DNA of 58,751 nt from an uncultured Alistipes sp. (lineage in GTDB: Bacteria; Bacteroidota; Bacteroidia; Bacteroidales; Rikenellaceae). The position numbers were made by a program, and so were the translations under genes. The DNA lies in the NCBI GenBank assembly GCA_947573795.1, contig CANPHE010000015.1:1-58751 (forward strand), read 5' to 3'. The notes beneath the pieces are model-generated. The model was given only the letters and a program-made list of their open reading frames with translations. It did no database searches and was not told where the DNA came from. Positions 36,601-45,584 of the stretch are shown here, piece by piece (position 1 is the first letter of the stretch; every line of letters starts with the position of its first letter).

Positions 36601-38481
36601 TTAGCTCAGGCGCAGGTCTTGTTCCACGATGTCCTCCTCGATGCGCAGGTTGCCGATGATGAACCCCTGCCGCTCGAAGGTGTTTTTACCCATATAGAAC
36701 TCCAGCAGATCGTGGATCGGGTCGTCCTTGGTGATCCGCACGCGGTCCAGGCGCATATCCTCGCCGATGAACTCCTTGAACTCGTCGGGCGAAATCTCTC
36801 CGAGACCTTTGAATCGCGTGATCTCGGCATTCGCACCGCACTCGGCGATCGCCTTCACGCGTTCGTCCTCCGAGTAGCAGTAGCGCGTGATCTTCTTCTT
36901 GGTATTGCGCACGCGGAACAGCGGGGTCTGCAACACGTACAGGTGTCCCTGCCGGATCACGTCGGGGAAGAATTGCAGGAAAAAGGTCATCATCAGCAGC
37001 CGGATGTGCATGCCGTCGACATCGGCATCGGTCGCGATAATCACCTTGTCGTAACGCAGGTTGTCCAGGTCCTCCTCGATATTGAGCGCCGCCTGCAAAA
37101 GGTTGAACTCCTCGTTTTCGTAGACCACCTTTTTGGTCAGTCCGTAGCAGTTGAGTGGCTTTCCGCGCAGCGAGAAGACCGCTTGCGTACGCACGTCGCG
37201 GCTCTTGGTGATCGAACCCGAGGCCGAATTACCCTCCGTGATGAAGATCATCGACTGCGAGGCCAACTCATTCTTATCCGTGCGATGTATCTTACAGTCG
37301 CGCAGCTTCTTGTTGTTCAACGAAACCTTCTTGGCCGCCTCGCGGGCCGTCTTTTTGACACCCGAAATCGCCTTGCGTTCCTTCTCGTTCTCGACGATCT
37401 TCTTCTGAAGCGCCTGCGCCGTCTCGGCGTGTTTGTGCAGATAGTCGTCGAGATGCTTGTTCAGAAAATCGGCGATGAAGTTATTGATCGAGACACCCGG
37501 CTCGACCTCCTTCGAACCGAATTTGGTCTTCGGCTGGTTCTCGAACAGCGGGTCCTGCACCTTGATCGAGATCGCCGCGATGATCGAAGTGCGGATATCC
37601 GAAGGGTCGTAATCCTTGTGATAGAACTCCCGGACGGTCTTGACCACCGCCTGACGGAAAGCCGACTGATGGGTACCGCCCTCCGTGGTATGCTGCCCGT
37701 TAACGAACGAATCGTAGGTCTCGCCGTAACCCGTTCCGTGGGTAATCACGACCTCGATATCCTCGCCCAGGAGGTGAATCGGCGGGTAGAGCGGCTCCTC
37801 CGTGAGATTGTCGTTCACCAAATCCAGCAGACCGTTTTTCGAGACATATTTGCGGCCGTTGAGCACCATCGTCAAACCGAGGTTCAGATAGCTGTAATTG
37901 CGTATCTTCTGCTCGACGTACTCCATATTATATTCGTACCGGCCGAAAATCTCCTCGTCCACCCGGTAGGAGATGTAGGTGCCGTTCTTCTCCTGCACGC
38001 CGCTCTCCCACTTGTCGCTCTGCTCCAGGCCCTTGGCGAAGGTCACCGTACGGGCTTCGCCGTCGCGGACCGAGCGCGCCGTGAATTCGCTCGAAAGCAT
38101 GTTCACGGCCTTCACGCCCACACCGTTCAGCCCCACGGTCTTCTTGAAGGCGTCGCCGCCGTATTTGCCGCCCGTGTTCATTTGCCCCACGGCCGCCGAG
38201 AGCGACTTGAGCGGAATGCCGCGGCCGTAGTCGCGCACGGTGACGACCCCGTCTTCGACGGTGACCTCGATCTGCTTGCCCGCGCCCATGATGAACTCGT
38301 CGATCGAGTTGTCGATGACCTCCTTGATAAGTACGTAGAGCGCATCGTCGGGCTGCGATCCGTCGCCCGGAGTGCCGACATACATGCCCGGCCGCAGGCG
38401 GATATGTTCCCGCGGCGTGAGAGTCACGATGGCGTCGTCGCCGTAATTGCCGTTCGTATTCGTATCGAGTAAATCTGCCAT
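36601..38481 (-). CDS. parE: DNA topoisomerase IV subunit B
   Basis: 626 residues from ATG 38481; a GTG at 38487 overlaps the plsC stop and is the alternative. GHKL ATPase motifs: [20 protein letters not shown] and the [15 protein letters not shown] region. [16 protein letters not shown], where the usual EGDSA is EGNSA, and [10 protein letters not shown]. It supplies the ATPase for ParC, 69 bases downstream. Confidence 0.95.
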   Translation of the reverse strand: MADLLDTNTNGNYGDDAIVTLTPREHIRLRPGMYVGTPGDGSQPDDALYVLIKEVIDNSIDEFIMGAGKQIEVTVEDGVVTVRDYGRGIPLKSLSAAVGQMNTGGKYGGDAFKKTVGLNGVGVKAVNMLSSEFTARSVRDGEARTVTFAKGLEQSDKWESGVQEKNGTYISYRVDEEIFGRYEYNMEYVEQKIRNYSYLNLGLTMVLNGRKYVSKNGLLDLVNDNLTEEPLYPPIHLLGEDIEVVITHGTGYGETYDSFVNGQHTTEGGTHQSAFRQAVVKTVREFYHKDYDPSDIRTSIIAAISIKVQDPLFENQPKTKFGSKEVEPGVSINNFIADFLNKHLDDYLHKHAETAQALQKKIVENEKERKAISGVKKTAREAAKKVSLNNKKLRDCKIHRTDKNELASQSMIFITEGNSASGSITKSRDVRTQAVFSLRGKPLNCYGLTKKVVYENEEFNLLQAALNIEEDLDNLRYDKVIIATDADVDGMHIRLLMMTFFLQFFPDVIRQGHLYVLQTPLFRVRNTKKKITRYCYSEDERVKAIAECGANAEITRFKGLGEISPDEFKEFIGEDMRLDRVRITKDDPIHDLLEFYMGKNTFERQGFIIGNLRIEEDIVEQDLRLS

Positions 38482-38483
38482 AA

Positions 38484-39212
38484 TCACTTTTCGTTACGTA
38501 TTTCCGCAAGGGCCGCACACATGCGCTCGCGCACGCGCTCCATCAATACGTGGGTCTCCGTGCCACGGACCTCCTCCACCGGAACGGGAGGCAGTACCCG
38601 CAGCGTGATGCGGTTGCCCCAATTGAACATCCGGCTTTTTTTGACCAGCGTACGCGTGCCGTCGAGCACGACGGGCAGAATCTCCACCCCGGCCTCTTTG
38701 GCGAGCGTGAAGGCTCCGGCCTTGAAACGGTGTATCTCCCCGTCTTTCGAACGGGTGCCTTCGGGGAAAATCGCCACCGAGGCGCCGCGCGCAATCCATT
38801 TCCGTCCCTCGCGCACCAATTGTTCGAGCGCTTCGGCAGCCCGTCCGCGGTCGATGCAGATATCGCCGTGCAGCATCAGAAATTGCCCGAAGAACGGAAT
38901 GGCGAAGACCTCCCGTTTGGAGACCCAGCGGAAGTTGAGCGGCACGTAATAGAGCGTCGGGATATCGACCATCGCATTATGGTTCAGGACGATGACATAG
39001 CTTTTATTTCGGTCTACATGCTCCATGCCGATCCGGCGCTGACGCCAGAAGGGCGGAATGGCGAAGAAAATCCGCACCAGGATCCGCGACAATTCATGCA
39101 CCGTACGCCGGGCCCGATCGAACGGATAGCACACGACGAGCGCCACGGCCGACAGCAACATGAAAACGAGGCACAACAAGGCCAGAAACAGGTAATATAT
39201 GCAACTCAACAT
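38484..39212 (-). CDS. plsC: 1-acyl-sn-glycerol-3-phosphate acyltransferase
   Basis: 242 residues with an N-terminal membrane helix ([20 protein letters not shown]). The catalytic HX4D motif is in [13 protein letters not shown]; motif III is [10 protein letters not shown], and motif IV-like LPVVLDGTR follows. It acylates lysophosphatidate in phospholipid synthesis. It is the first gene of the five-gene operon; a TAATTTTG -7 element lies at 39249-39256. Confidence 0.93.
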   Translation of the reverse strand: MLSCIYYLFLALLCLVFMLLSAVALVVCYPFDRARRTVHELSRILVRIFFAIPPFWRQRRIGMEHVDRNKSYVIVLNHNAMVDIPTLYYVPLNFRWVSKREVFAIPFFGQFLMLHGDICIDRGRAAEALEQLVREGRKWIARGASVAIFPEGTRSKDGEIHRFKAGAFTLAKEAGVEILPVVLDGTRTLVKKSRMFNWGNRITLRVLPPVPVEEVRGTETHVLMERVRERMCAALAEIRNEK

Positions 39213-39331
39213 CGTATTCGGATTAGCAGTCTATGATAAAACCTCGGGCAAAATTACGAAATTTCTTCGGATTTTCCGCCCCTGCCGAAACAAATATTGC
39301 GGAGAAAATTCGTCAAAATAAGTACTATGTA

Positions 39332-39363
39332 TTGCAAAGTATAAATATTTTTACATATCTTTG
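39332..39363 (+). promoter_or_regulatory. promoter of the short transcript upstream of rho
   Basis: TTG (39332-39334), 21 bases, TATCTTTG (39356-39363). Predicted start near 39368. Confidence 0.75.
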
Positions 39364-39400
39364 CACCATAAAATAAAACGTCGCACCTATCTCCGCAAAC

Positions 39401-39457
39401 ATGAACTGGGTCATTCTGTTAATCCTTCTGCTGGCAATCGTCGCGCTGAACGCATGA
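39401..39457 (+). CDS. 18-residue hydrophobic peptide ORF
   Basis: ATG 39401 to TGA 39455-39457, product MNWVILLILLLAIVALNA. It is almost entirely branched-chain and hydrophobic residues (six Leu, three Ile, two Val). It could be a tiny membrane peptide or a branched-chain amino acid leader peptide. No Shine-Dalgarno site is seen, which is normal in this phylum. Too short to judge by composition alone; its position inside a promoter-terminator unit is the main support. Confidence 0.5.
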   Translation: MNWVILLILLLAIVALNA

Positions 39458-39552
39458 CGGACCGCCCTCCCCGACCGAATAAGCATCGGATTTGCCGCGA
39501 CGACAACCCGATGCCCGGCATTCGACTGGCCCGCAAAGCCTCTAAAAGCATG

Positions 39553-39583
39553 AAAAAACCTCCCTACAAATGGGGAGGTTTTT
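39553..39583 (+). terminator. strong intrinsic terminator of the short transcript
   Basis: AAAAACCTCCC and GGGAGGTTTTT form an 11-bp stem around a short loop, ending in five T. Confidence 0.92.
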
Positions 39584-39752
39584 CGCACACACAAAGATTA
39601 ACAATATAAACAATACGATGGCTGACCGATTTGTTTTTTGTTACGATGCAAAGATCGGACAAAATCCCGGAGCGGACAATCGCAAGAAATAGGTATTATG
39701 CATTATTATGTAGGAAATTCGCGATAACAGGCCGAAGTCCCGAGATTTCTGT

Positions 39753-39782
39753 TTTGAAATCCGAAAATATGCATTATCTTTG
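39753..39782 (+). promoter_or_regulatory. rho promoter
   Basis: TTTG (39753-39756), 18 bases, TATCTTTG (39775-39782). Leader to ATG 39853 is about 65 bases. Confidence 0.7.
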
Positions 39783-39852
39783 CATGCGAATTCCGACAAA
39801 CCGGACGACCGTTCGGTTTTGCAATCACTTGAATTTAGAAAGAAATTTTTTT

Positions 39853-41523
39853 ATGCAAGACCTCAATGCGCTCGAAGCGAAGAATCTCGCAGAGTTGAGA
39901 GAGATAGCCAAGGCACTCGGCATCAAGAATGTCATGGTGAAAAAGAAGCGCGAATTGAAAGAGATGATCGCAGCCGTCGCCCTGACGGAAGAGCCTGCGG
40001 CAGAAAATAAATCCGAACATGCCGATACACCGGTCGAGCAGTCGTCCGATCCGCAATCCAAGGCTCCGCGCGGGCGTCGGCCCCGACTGGCCAAAGTCGA
40101 AAACGCCGCTACGGGCGAGCAGATTCCGGCCCCGGAGACGGTAGCCGCCGAGTTGCGCGAGCCCCGGACCGAAGCGGCGGCGGAAAGTCCCGCCACCACC
40201 CTTTTCGCCGCACTCCAGGCGTCGTCTGCGCAGTCCGAACCCAAACGGCGCGGCCGCAAGCCCAAATCGACGCTCGCCCAGCAGCAGCCGGTATCGCAGA
40301 CGAATAGTGCGGAGTCTGCCGCACCGCAGCCTGCGCCGACGCGTCCGGAACCGGTCCAGCCAACCCGCCTGCCGATCGACGAGGAGGTGATTACGAAAGA
40401 CGACTTCGCCGGAGAGATCGAAGGTGAAGGCGTGCTGGAGGTGATGCCCGACGGCTACGGATTCCTCCGCTCGGCCGACTACAACTACCTCAATTCACCG
40501 GACGATATCTATGTTTCGCCGTCGCAGATCAAACTTTTCGGCCTCAAACCGGGCGATACGGTCAGCGGCGCCATCCGCCCGCCGAAAGAGGGCGAGAAGT
40601 ATTTCCCGCTGGTGCGCGTCAACGAGATCAACGGACTCAGCCCCGAATACATCCGCGACCGCGTGCAGTTCGAATACATGACCCCGCTGTTCCCGAGCGA
40701 GAAGTTCTGCCTGACCGGCAACGGCCACAACAACCTTTCGACGCGCGTCGTCGACCTCTTTTCACCGATCGGCAAGGGACAGCGCGCCCTGATCGTCGCC
40801 CAGCCCAAAACGGGTAAGACGATGCTGCTGCAATCGATCGCCAACGCCATTGCGGACAACCATCCCGAGGTATACATGATCGTGCTGCTGATCGACGAGC
40901 GCCCCGAGGAGGTGACCGAAATGGCCCGCAACGTGAAGGCCGAAGTGGTGGCCTCGACTTTCGACGAGCAGGCTTCGCGCCACGTGAAGGTGGCGGAAAT
41001 GGTGCTCGAAAAGGCCAAGCGCATGGTCGAGTGCGGCCACGACGTGGTGATCTTCCTCGACTCGATCACCCGCCTGGCACGGGCCTATAACTCCGTGCAG
41101 CCCGCTTCGGGAAAAGTGCTTTCGGGAGGTGTCGACGCCAATGCGCTGCACAAGCCGAAACGGTTCTTCGGCGCGGCGCGCAACACCGAGGAGAAGGGCT
41201 CGCTCACGATCATCGCCACGGCCCTGATCGATACAGGTTCGAAGATGGACGAAGTGATCTTCGAGGAGTTCAAGGGTACGGGCAACATGGAGTTGCAGCT
41301 TGACCGCAAGCTGGCCAACAAGCGCGTCTACCCCGCTGTCGACGTCATCGCTTCGGGTACGCGCCGTGAAGACCTGCTGCTGCCGCGCGAGGTGATGAAC
41401 CGCACGTGGGTGCTGCGCAAATACCTCTCGGACATGACGCCCGTCGAGGCGATGGAGTTCCTCCAGAAGCAGATGGGCATGACCGCCTCCAACGAGGAGT
41501 TCCTCGCTACGATGAATCACTAA
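39853..41523 (+). CDS. rho: transcription termination factor Rho
   Basis: 556 residues from ATG 39853 ([20 protein letters not shown], the Rho N-terminal helix bundle). An insertion of roughly residues 55-175 is Ala/Pro/Glu-rich and basic in patches ([19 protein letters not shown]) before the cold-shock RNA-binding domain ([20 protein letters not shown]). Walker A is [22 protein letters not shown] and the Q/R-loop region follow. It is a hexameric RNA helicase that ends untranslated transcripts. Such disordered insertions are known in Bacteroides Rho and promote phase separation. Confidence 0.97.
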   Translation: MQDLNALEAKNLAELREIAKALGIKNVMVKKKRELKEMIAAVALTEEPAAENKSEHADTPVEQSSDPQSKAPRGRRPRLAKVENAATGEQIPAPETVAAELREPRTEAAAESPATTLFAALQASSAQSEPKRRGRKPKSTLAQQQPVSQTNSAESAAPQPAPTRPEPVQPTRLPIDEEVITKDDFAGEIEGEGVLEVMPDGYGFLRSADYNYLNSPDDIYVSPSQIKLFGLKPGDTVSGAIRPPKEGEKYFPLVRVNEINGLSPEYIRDRVQFEYMTPLFPSEKFCLTGNGHNNLSTRVVDLFSPIGKGQRALIVAQPKTGKTMLLQSIANAIADNHPEVYMIVLLIDERPEEVTEMARNVKAEVVASTFDEQASRHVKVAEMVLEKAKRMVECGHDVVIFLDSITRLARAYNSVQPASGKVLSGGVDANALHKPKRFFGAARNTEEKGSLTIIATALIDTGSKMDEVIFEEFKGTGNMELQLDRKLANKRVYPAVDVIASGTRREDLLLPREVMNRTWVLRKYLSDMTPVEAMEFLQKQMGMTASNEEFLATMNH

Positions 41524-41545
41524 TCGAGGAATCGGAAGATATGAA

Positions 41546-41586
41546 AACGGCAGTCGCGGAATCCGCGACTGCCGTTCGACTTGTTT
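41546..41586 (+). terminator. terminator of rho
   Basis: AACGGCAGTCGCGGA (41546-41560) and its exact reverse complement (41562-41576) form a long hairpin, followed by TTGTTTTT. Confidence 0.88.
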
Positions 41587-41611
41587 TTACCCCCGCTTAT
41601 TCGTACTTTTG
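41581..41611 (+). promoter_or_regulatory. promoter of the LuxC-like gene, nearly abutting its ATG
   Basis: TTG (41581-41583), 20 bases, TACTTTTG (41604-41611). The ATG begins only six bases later, so the mRNA should start at or next to it. Confidence 0.65.
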
Positions 41612-41616
41612 TCCCG

Positions 41617-42597
41617 ATGAAACACGCAATAGAACTTTTCAGCGAACTGGGCCGACGGCTGCGCGCCTTCGGAGACGATGAGCCGTCGCAGCGGGCGATC
41701 GAACGGGCCTGCCGCGAAAACAGTTGGTTCACCCCCTCGGATATCCGTCGGGCGATCGGAGCCATTGTCGAAGATATGCTCGACAGGGCTCGTCTGGAGG
41801 CATGGCTCGAGGCCTATCCGGTTCCGGTGAAAACGCCGCGCAAAGTAGAGATCGTCATGGCCGGAAATATCCCGGCCGTAGGATTCTTCGACCTGCTGTG
41901 CGTCGTGGCGTCCGGCCATCGCTGTCGGGTGAAACCCTCGTCGAAAGACCGGGCGCTGATGGAATATCTGATCGGGCAGCTCCGCGAAATAGACCCGTCG
42001 GTCGCCATTGCCCCGCACGACGACGAGGCCGCAATCGACGCCGTGATCGCCACGGGAGGCGACAATGCCGTGCGTTATTTCCGAACCCATTACGCCGGAA
42101 TTCCCGCACTGCTGCGCGGCAGCCGCCACTCCGTAGCGGTATTGTCGGGCGACGAGACGCCGGCCGAGCTGGAAGCCCTGGCCGACGACATATGGGCCTA
42201 CTCGGGCCTGGGATGCCGCAGTGTCTCGCTGTTGTGGCTGCCGCGCGGCTACGAACCGCAGCTGCGCATGCCGCCCGTCCTGGAAAAGTACCGCAACAAC
42301 TATCGGCAGACCCGGGCGCTACTCGCAATGAACGGCCGGACATTCGTCGATCTGGGTGCGAGCGTCGCGGTCGAACAGCAGGAATTCCCATTGTCGCTCA
42401 GTACCGTCGCCTATGCGCGTTACGACACGCTCGCGGAGGCCGAAACGTGGCTCGCCGAGCACGACGGGGAGTTGCAATGCGTCGTGACGCGCTGCGCGCA
42501 ACACCCCCGAAGGGTGGATTTCGGCCGAGCCCAGCACCCCGGGTTGACCGACTACGCCGATGCCAAGGACGTAATGGGATGGTTGTCAACCCTGTAA
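41617..42597 (+). CDS. acyl-CoA reductase, LuxC-like
   Basis: 326 residues. The pattern of the LuxC family is visible: VEIVMAGNIPAVGFFDLLCV, SGHRCRVKPSSKDRALMEYL, VIATGGDNAVRYFRTHYAGI and WAYSGLGCRSVSLLWLPRGY, the last containing the catalytic cysteine region. The family reduces acyl-CoA to aldehyde with NADPH. There is no neighbouring LuxE-type or biosynthetic partner, so the pathway is unknown. The predicted mRNA is leaderless. Confidence 0.85.
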   Translation: MKHAIELFSELGRRLRAFGDDEPSQRAIERACRENSWFTPSDIRRAIGAIVEDMLDRARLEAWLEAYPVPVKTPRKVEIVMAGNIPAVGFFDLLCVVASGHRCRVKPSSKDRALMEYLIGQLREIDPSVAIAPHDDEAAIDAVIATGGDNAVRYFRTHYAGIPALLRGSRHSVAVLSGDETPAELEALADDIWAYSGLGCRSVSLLWLPRGYEPQLRMPPVLEKYRNNYRQTRALLAMNGRTFVDLGASVAVEQQEFPLSLSTVAYARYDTLAEAETWLAEHDGELQCVVTRCAQHPRRVDFGRAQHPGLTDYADAKDVMGWLSTL

Positions 42598-42636
42598 GCG
42601 GACTGCTGCGACGATCTGCGAAAGCCCGTTCGGCCG

Positions 42637-42667
42637 TTTGTTTTTTGGAGAGATATTTCTAACTTTG
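42637..42667 (+). promoter_or_regulatory. promoter of the pRiA4b-ORF3-like gene and miaA
   Basis: TTTG (42637-42640), 19 bases, TAACTTTG (42660-42667). Start codon 22 bases downstream. Confidence 0.85.
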
Positions 42668-42688
42668 TAAAAAATACCGAATAATAGT

Positions 42689-43204
42689 ATGTCGATGATT
42701 TTTCGATTCCGGATGTTGAGCGACGAAAACGACCGTTTCGTACGCGACTACGAAGTGCCGTACGATATGACGCTGCTCGATTTCCACCGTTTTATCCTCG
42801 AATCTCTGGAATACGAGGAGTGTATGACTTCGTTTTTCACGGCGGACGACCGTTGGGAGAAGCTGCGCGAATTCACGCTCATGGATATGGGCGACACCTC
42901 CGGCGAAGGACCCGAAGCCATGGAGCGCGTCGCACTGGGACAGATCATCCACAAATTGCGCGACCGCTTGATCTTCCTGTTCGACCTCTTCGGCGAAAGA
43001 GCCTACTACCTCGAACTCACCGGCGCCTACGAAGCTCAGGCGGGGGCCTCCTACCCGCGCGAAATCTACGCTCAGGCCGAAGCGCCCGACCAGTACGATC
43101 CTTCGAAAAACCGCGATGACGAAGACGAAGGATCGGCTTTCGACGAAATGATGGGCGATTTCAACGATTTCGAGGGAGACGATTCCTACGACGATGAATA
43201 CTAA
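42689..43204 (+). CDS. plasmid pRiA4b ORF-3-like protein
   Basis: 171 residues. IFRFRMLSDENDRFVRDYEV and TLLDFHRFILESLEYEECMT match the start of the IS1096/pRiA4b ORF-3 family, and the C terminus is strongly acidic (FNDFEGDDSYDDEY). No enzymatic residue is known for the family. Its 3' end overlaps miaA by 11 bases, the usual Bacteroidetes order, so they share the promoter at 42637. Confidence 0.8.
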   Translation: MSMIFRFRMLSDENDRFVRDYEVPYDMTLLDFHRFILESLEYEECMTSFFTADDRWEKLREFTLMDMGDTSGEGPEAMERVALGQIIHKLRDRLIFLFDLFGERAYYLELTGAYEAQAGASYPREIYAQAEAPDQYDPSKNRDDEDEGSAFDEMMGDFNDFEGDDSYDDEY

Positions 43205-44099
43205 ACGGCTGTTGGTCGTGGTCGGTCCCACGGGCGTGGGCAAGACGGATGTTGCGATCCGCCTGGCCCGCCACTACGGTGCTCCGATTCTTTCGACCGA
43301 CTCGCGCCAAGTCTACCGCGGCATGCCGATCGGCACGGCACAGCCCGACGCCGAGCAGCTACAAGCCGCAGAACATCATTTCATTGCATCGCATGACATT
43401 ACGGATAACTTGAATTGCGGAGCCTACGAAACGCAGGCGCTCGCCCTGCTCGAACAACTCTATGCAACCCACGACGACGTGGTGGCGGTCGGCGGCTCGG
43501 GACTTTATGTCCGGGCACTGTGCGAGGGCATGGACGATCTGCCGCAGGCCGACGAGGAGTTGCGGGCGGCGCTATCCCGACAGCTCGCCGACGAGGGAGT
43601 TGCCGCCCTTGCCGAACGGTTGCGCGAACTCGATCCGGCCTACTATGCCGAGGTGGATCGCAGCAACCCGGCCCGTGTCCTGCGGGCCCTCGAGGTATGT
43701 CTCCAAACCGGCCGGCCCTACTCCGAACTGCGCACGGGAAACCGGCGCCGACGCCCCTTCCGAATCGTGAAGATCGGGCTCGACATGCCGCGCGAAGTGC
43801 TCTACGACCGGATCGATCGACGGGTGGATGCGATGCTCGCCCAGGGACTCGAAGCCGAAGCCCGGGCGCTGTATCCCCATCGGGCGCTCAACGCCTTGCA
43901 GACGGTCGGCTACCGGGAACTGTTCGAATACTTCGACGGCCGCACGACCTTCGACCAAGCCGTCGAGGCGATCAAACGCAACTCGCGCCGCTATGCCAAA
44001 CGGCAGTTGACCTGGTTCCGTCGCGATCCGGAAATACGCTGGTTCGCACCCGACGAGGTGAAAGCGATGATAAATTACATAGATTTTGGCAGATCGTAA
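43194..44099 (+). CDS. miaA: tRNA dimethylallyltransferase
   Basis: 301 residues. It transfers a dimethylallyl group to A37 of tRNAs reading UNN codons. Walker A is GPTGVGKT (11-18); STDSRQVYRGMPIGTAQP and VGGSGLYVRAL are family signatures, and the ending KRNSRRYAKRQLTWFRRDP is typical. The start overlaps the upstream gene. The tRNA-Leu just downstream carries A36-A37 and would be a MiaA substrate. Confidence 0.97.
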   Translation: MNTKRLLVVVGPTGVGKTDVAIRLARHYGAPILSTDSRQVYRGMPIGTAQPDAEQLQAAEHHFIASHDITDNLNCGAYETQALALLEQLYATHDDVVAVGGSGLYVRALCEGMDDLPQADEELRAALSRQLADEGVAALAERLRELDPAYYAEVDRSNPARVLRALEVCLQTGRPYSELRTGNRRRRPFRIVKIGLDMPREVLYDRIDRRVDAMLAQGLEAEARALYPHRALNALQTVGYRELFEYFDGRTTFDQAVEAIKRNSRRYAKRQLTWFRRDPEIRWFAPDEVKAMINYIDFGRS

Positions 44100-44116
44100 A
44101 AAATTTCGTACTTTTG
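44085..44116 (+). promoter_or_regulatory. tRNA-Leu promoter
   Basis: TTTG (44085-44088), 20 bases, TACTTTTG (44109-44116). It lies across the 3' end of miaA. Confidence 0.85.
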
Positions 44117-44138
44117 CCACCGCCTTTACAAGGCTGAG

Positions 44139-44224
44139 GCTCGGATGGTGGAATAGGTAGACACGCCGGACTTAAAATCCTGTGACCAGCAATGGTCGTG
44201 CGGGTTCGATTCCCGCTCCGAGTA
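44139..44224 (+). tRNA. tRNA-Leu(TAA)
   Basis: 86-nt class II tRNA. Acceptor GCTCGGA pairs with TCCGAGT (one G-U), anticodon loop CTTAAAA gives TAA, a long variable arm follows (TGTGACCAGCAATGGTCGTG), and the T arm is GCGGG-TTCGATT-CCCGC. One C-T mismatch is present in the anticodon stem. Confidence 0.93.
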
Positions 44225-44229
44225 CCGTT

Positions 44230-44261
44230 TCGGGGAGGACTTTTGTTCTCCCCGATTTTTT
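44230..44261 (+). terminator. terminator of tRNA-Leu
   Basis: CGGGGAG (44231-44237) and CTCCCCG (44248-44254) stem, followed by ATTTTTT. Confidence 0.88.
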
Positions 44262-44270
44262 GGGGAATAA

Positions 44271-44301
44271 CAAAAACAGCCTGCCGATTCAGGCAGGCTG
44301 T
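44271..44301 (-). terminator. terminator of the S1/P1 nuclease gene
   Basis: On the minus strand ACAGCCTGCC and GGCAGGCTGT form a 10-bp stem with a short loop and a T run. Confidence 0.9.
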
Positions 44302-44321
44302 CAAATTCTTATCGACCTCGA

Positions 44322-45092
44322 TTATCGGTAAATCTCGTTCAGCAAGCGCGCCAGGCGATAACCGCCGCGCAAAAGCTGCTGTTCGATAACGGGAGCGGCC
44401 TCCGCGACATAATCGTAGGAGATTTTCGTTCCCTCGGGCGTCTTGTCATAGATTTCCTCACAGATAGCGTGGGTCTCCAGCAACCATTCCTCGGGCGTCC
44501 CGGCCTGGATAGCAGCCACTTCCCGCAGGGAGTGGTGATCCAGTTGCGTCTGCCATTCGGTGTAGCTCCAGCGGTGAGCCGCTTCGAGCACGGCCGAATC
44601 CCAGGCGGAGTGGAGATTGCTCTCCTTGCCGAAGACCGACACCGGACGTTTGTTGCCGCCCAGGTCCGAAAGGCGTCCCACGTGCATCGGGCAGTGCATG
44701 TCGCCGACCAGATGGACCAGCATGATAAGCTGGATACGCTCCTCCTCGGGTTCCAATCCGCCGTTCTTCAACTTCTCGACGATCGATTCTACGGCCGTCA
44801 GTACGTCGCCCTTCGGATTGCGGGGCATCGTTTCGAGCGTCTTTCCTTCGTCGATATTCAGATAGTGCCACGTCTTCGTATAGGCGTACTCGGGCGTATG
44901 GCTGGCATTGTCGAGCCAGTTGGCGTAGTAAACCAGCGAGTGGCCGTTCAGCACTTTGTCCATATTGGCCGCGGCTTGCGGCATGATGTGGCATTCGGCG
45001 ATGTAGGCCGTAACGTCGTGTCCTTTTTGTCCCCAGGCCAGCGCCGCACGGGATACGCAAAGACAAGCGATCAAGAGCAGTAATTTTTTCAT
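44322..45092 (-). CDS. secreted S1/P1-family nuclease
   Basis: 256 residues with a signal peptide cleaved before Trp20, whose amino group is a zinc ligand in this family. Further ligand segments are WGQKGHDV, TWHYLNID, LVHLVGDMHCPMHVG and NLHSAWDSAV, all in order. These enzymes need three zinc ions and degrade single-stranded DNA or RNA outside the cytoplasm. Likely periplasmic nucleic-acid scavenging. Confidence 0.93.
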   Translation of the reverse strand: MKKLLLLIACLCVSRAALAWGQKGHDVTAYIAECHIMPQAAANMDKVLNGHSLVYYANWLDNASHTPEYAYTKTWHYLNIDEGKTLETMPRNPKGDVLTAVESIVEKLKNGGLEPEEERIQLIMLVHLVGDMHCPMHVGRLSDLGGNKRPVSVFGKESNLHSAWDSAVLEAAHRWSYTEWQTQLDHHSLREVAAIQAGTPEEWLLETHAICEEIYDKTPEGTKISYDYVAEAAPVIEQQLLRGGYRLARLLNEIYR

Positions 45093-45149
45093 AGGTCGTT
45101 CGGTTTTATCTTGGAAATTTCCTTTTGCATGCCAATATCCGCACCGCCG

Positions 45150-45581
45150 TTATTCCACCTCCGCCTCGACGACGAGCCGCAACGGTCGCTCGATGCCCGC
45201 GAAGCGAATGCCGATCGTGCGCAACTGCCATCCCCACTCTCCGCGCGAGTCGAAACGCAGATTCACGGCCGAGAACTCCCCGGGAGCAATGGGTTTGCGA
45301 TCGTATTCGAGCGTCGTGCAGCCGCACGACCGCTCGTAGGTTTCGATCAACAGCGGCCGATCCGTCACGTTATGCAACCATATCCGCTGCTGGGCGATCT
45401 CCCCCGAATGCAGACGCCCGAACCGTACGGTATCGCTGCCGCCCACGTCGCAGAGATTCTCCGTCAACAAAACGGTCTGCCCCTTGTGTTCGACCGGAGC
45501 ACTGCGGCGATTCCGACAGCCCGCAGCCGTCAGTCCGCACAGCACCACCGCGCACAGCAACCGTATCGAAGCCCTCCGCAT
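45150..45581 (-). CDS. DUF1573 lipoprotein
   Basis: 143 residues with a lipobox (VVLCGLTAAGC) and an immunoglobulin-like DUF1573 domain: FGRLHSGEIAQQRIWLHNVT, then the conserved YERSCGCTTLEYDRKPIAPG. The SCGCT motif is diagnostic. Function unknown. It begins 3 bases after the nusB stop, so the two are co-transcribed. Confidence 0.9.
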   Translation of the reverse strand: MRRASIRLLCAVVLCGLTAAGCRNRRSAPVEHKGQTVLLTENLCDVGGSDTVRFGRLHSGEIAQQRIWLHNVTDRPLLIETYERSCGCTTLEYDRKPIAPGEFSAVNLRFDSRGEWGWQLRTIGIRFAGIERPLRLVVEAEVE

Positions 45582-45584
45582 GGA

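Larger units (their letters stand above)
39368..39583 (+). ncRNA. putative small RNA or leader transcript, about 215 nt
   Basis: Bounded by the promoter above and the terminator at 39553-39583. It includes the 18-codon ORF and a hairpin with arms GCATCGG (39483-39489) and CCGATGC (39508-39514). The extent is inferred from these signals only; whether it acts as RNA, peptide mRNA or leader is open. Confidence 0.5.
39213..39852. other. 640-base region upstream of rho with a separate short transcript
   Basis: Holds the plsC promoter, a complete small transcription unit (39356-39583) and the rho promoter (39753-39782). No conventional gene is present. Confidence 0.7.

Noticed and set aside
35410..38472. 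1020-codon open frame antisense to parC and parE
   Set aside because: Both sense genes are unmistakable topoisomerase IV subunits; the antisense product is low complexity (His/Val/Arg) and has no recognisable motif.
39401..39583. Classical ilv/leu attenuator
   Set aside because: The peptide is rich in Leu, Ile and Val, but the next gene is rho with its own promoter and no branched-chain amino acid genes follow.
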